Below, one piece after another: positions 12,761 through 12,809 of a stretch of 12,809 bases of DNA; within the stretch, counting starts at the first letter, position 1, and every line of letters begins with the position of its first letter. Where the stretch lies: NCBI GenBank assembly GCA_012799255.1, contig JAAZLQ010000363.1, positions 1 to 12,809 of the forward strand, in the 5' to 3' direction. The notes below the pieces were generated by a model that worked only from the letters and a program-made list of their open reading frames with translations, made no database searches and was not told where the DNA came from. Made by a program: the position numbers and the translations under genes. This DNA comes from Bacillota bacterium. Lineage in GTDB: Bacteria; Bacillota_G; Limnochordia; DTU010.

Positions 12761-12809
12761 ATGCCTACTCTAAGAGATATTGCGGCCCGCTCTGGGACGT
12801 CTTTAGCGA
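12761..12809 (+). CDS. LacI-family transcriptional regulator, 3'-partial (first 16 codons)
   Basis: Only MPTLRDIAARSGTSLA is inside the window; it matches the start of the LacI-type helix-turn-helix (family pattern T-I-x-D-V-A-x-x-A-G-V-S). AAGGAG (12748-12753) is 7 nt before the ATG. A possible promoter upstream is TTGAAA (12675-12680), an 18-bp spacer and TAATAA (12699-12704). The ligand and target genes lie outside the window. The odd point is SGTS where AGVS is usual. Confidence 0.75.
   Translation, partial: MPTLRDIAARSGTSLA

Noticed and set aside
1..12809. CRISPR arrays, tRNA/rRNA genes, transposases, phage or toxin-antitoxin modules
   Set aside because: Looked for repeats with regular spacing, cloverleaf-like sequence and characteristic protein motifs; none was seen.

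Overview
The window looks like chromosomal DNA from an endospore-forming Firmicute, most likely class Clostridia. The support is a spore photoproduct lyase with a forespore-type promoter, a LysM protein with a mother-cell-type promoter, a DUF2512 membrane protein, strong AGGAGG-like ribosome binding sites and U-tailed terminators. I see no rRNA, tRNA, CRISPR array, transposase or phage gene. The genus cannot be given from the sequence alone.

Layout. (1) 2-3536, plus strand: a 5'-truncated EF-G/Tet(M)-like ribosomal-protection GTPase fused to a C-terminal NYN/YacP (Rae1-like) nuclease domain, then an AlkD-type DNA glycosylase 19 nt downstream, then a small DUF2512 membrane protein and a hairpin terminator. 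(2) 3615-4260, minus strand: a LysM protein and a small protein sharing its C-terminal domain; the two genes overlap by 11 nt behind a sigma-K/E-like promoter. (3) 4349-6663: a CPBP intramembrane protease (plus) and a membrane-anchored CapA-type metallophosphatase with a substrate-binding-protein-like N-terminal domain (minus); their stop codons overlap. (4) 6774-8282: a promoter, a leader with a possible 50-codon ORF beginning MDEPPD, and a CNNM/CorC-type transporter. (5) 8320-8961: a promoter-hairpin-terminator unit that looks like a small RNA or attenuating leader, then a zinc-ribbon protein. (6) 9088-9916: a short soluble PAS plus mini-MCP protein. (7) 9928-10335, minus strand: a 62-residue zinc-ribbon protein behind a structured leader with its own terminator-like hairpin. 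(8) 10465-11428: a Tudor-like/coiled-coil/unknown-domain protein. (9) 11476-12626: spore photoproduct lyase. (10) 12761 to the end: the first 16 codons of a LacI-family regulator.

The genes do not form one obvious pathway. The themes are translation and genome maintenance (fusion GTPase, AlkD, SplB), spore biology (LysM pair, SplB, DUF2512) and envelope or ion functions (CPBP, CapA, CNNM). The points most worth following are the ribosome-protection GTPase joined to an A-site-type RNase domain; the SplB with alanine at the expected hydrogen-donor cysteine; two candidate structured RNAs (8332-8461 plus, 10152-10323 minus); and the MDEPPD leader ORF in front of a predicted Mg2+ transporter.
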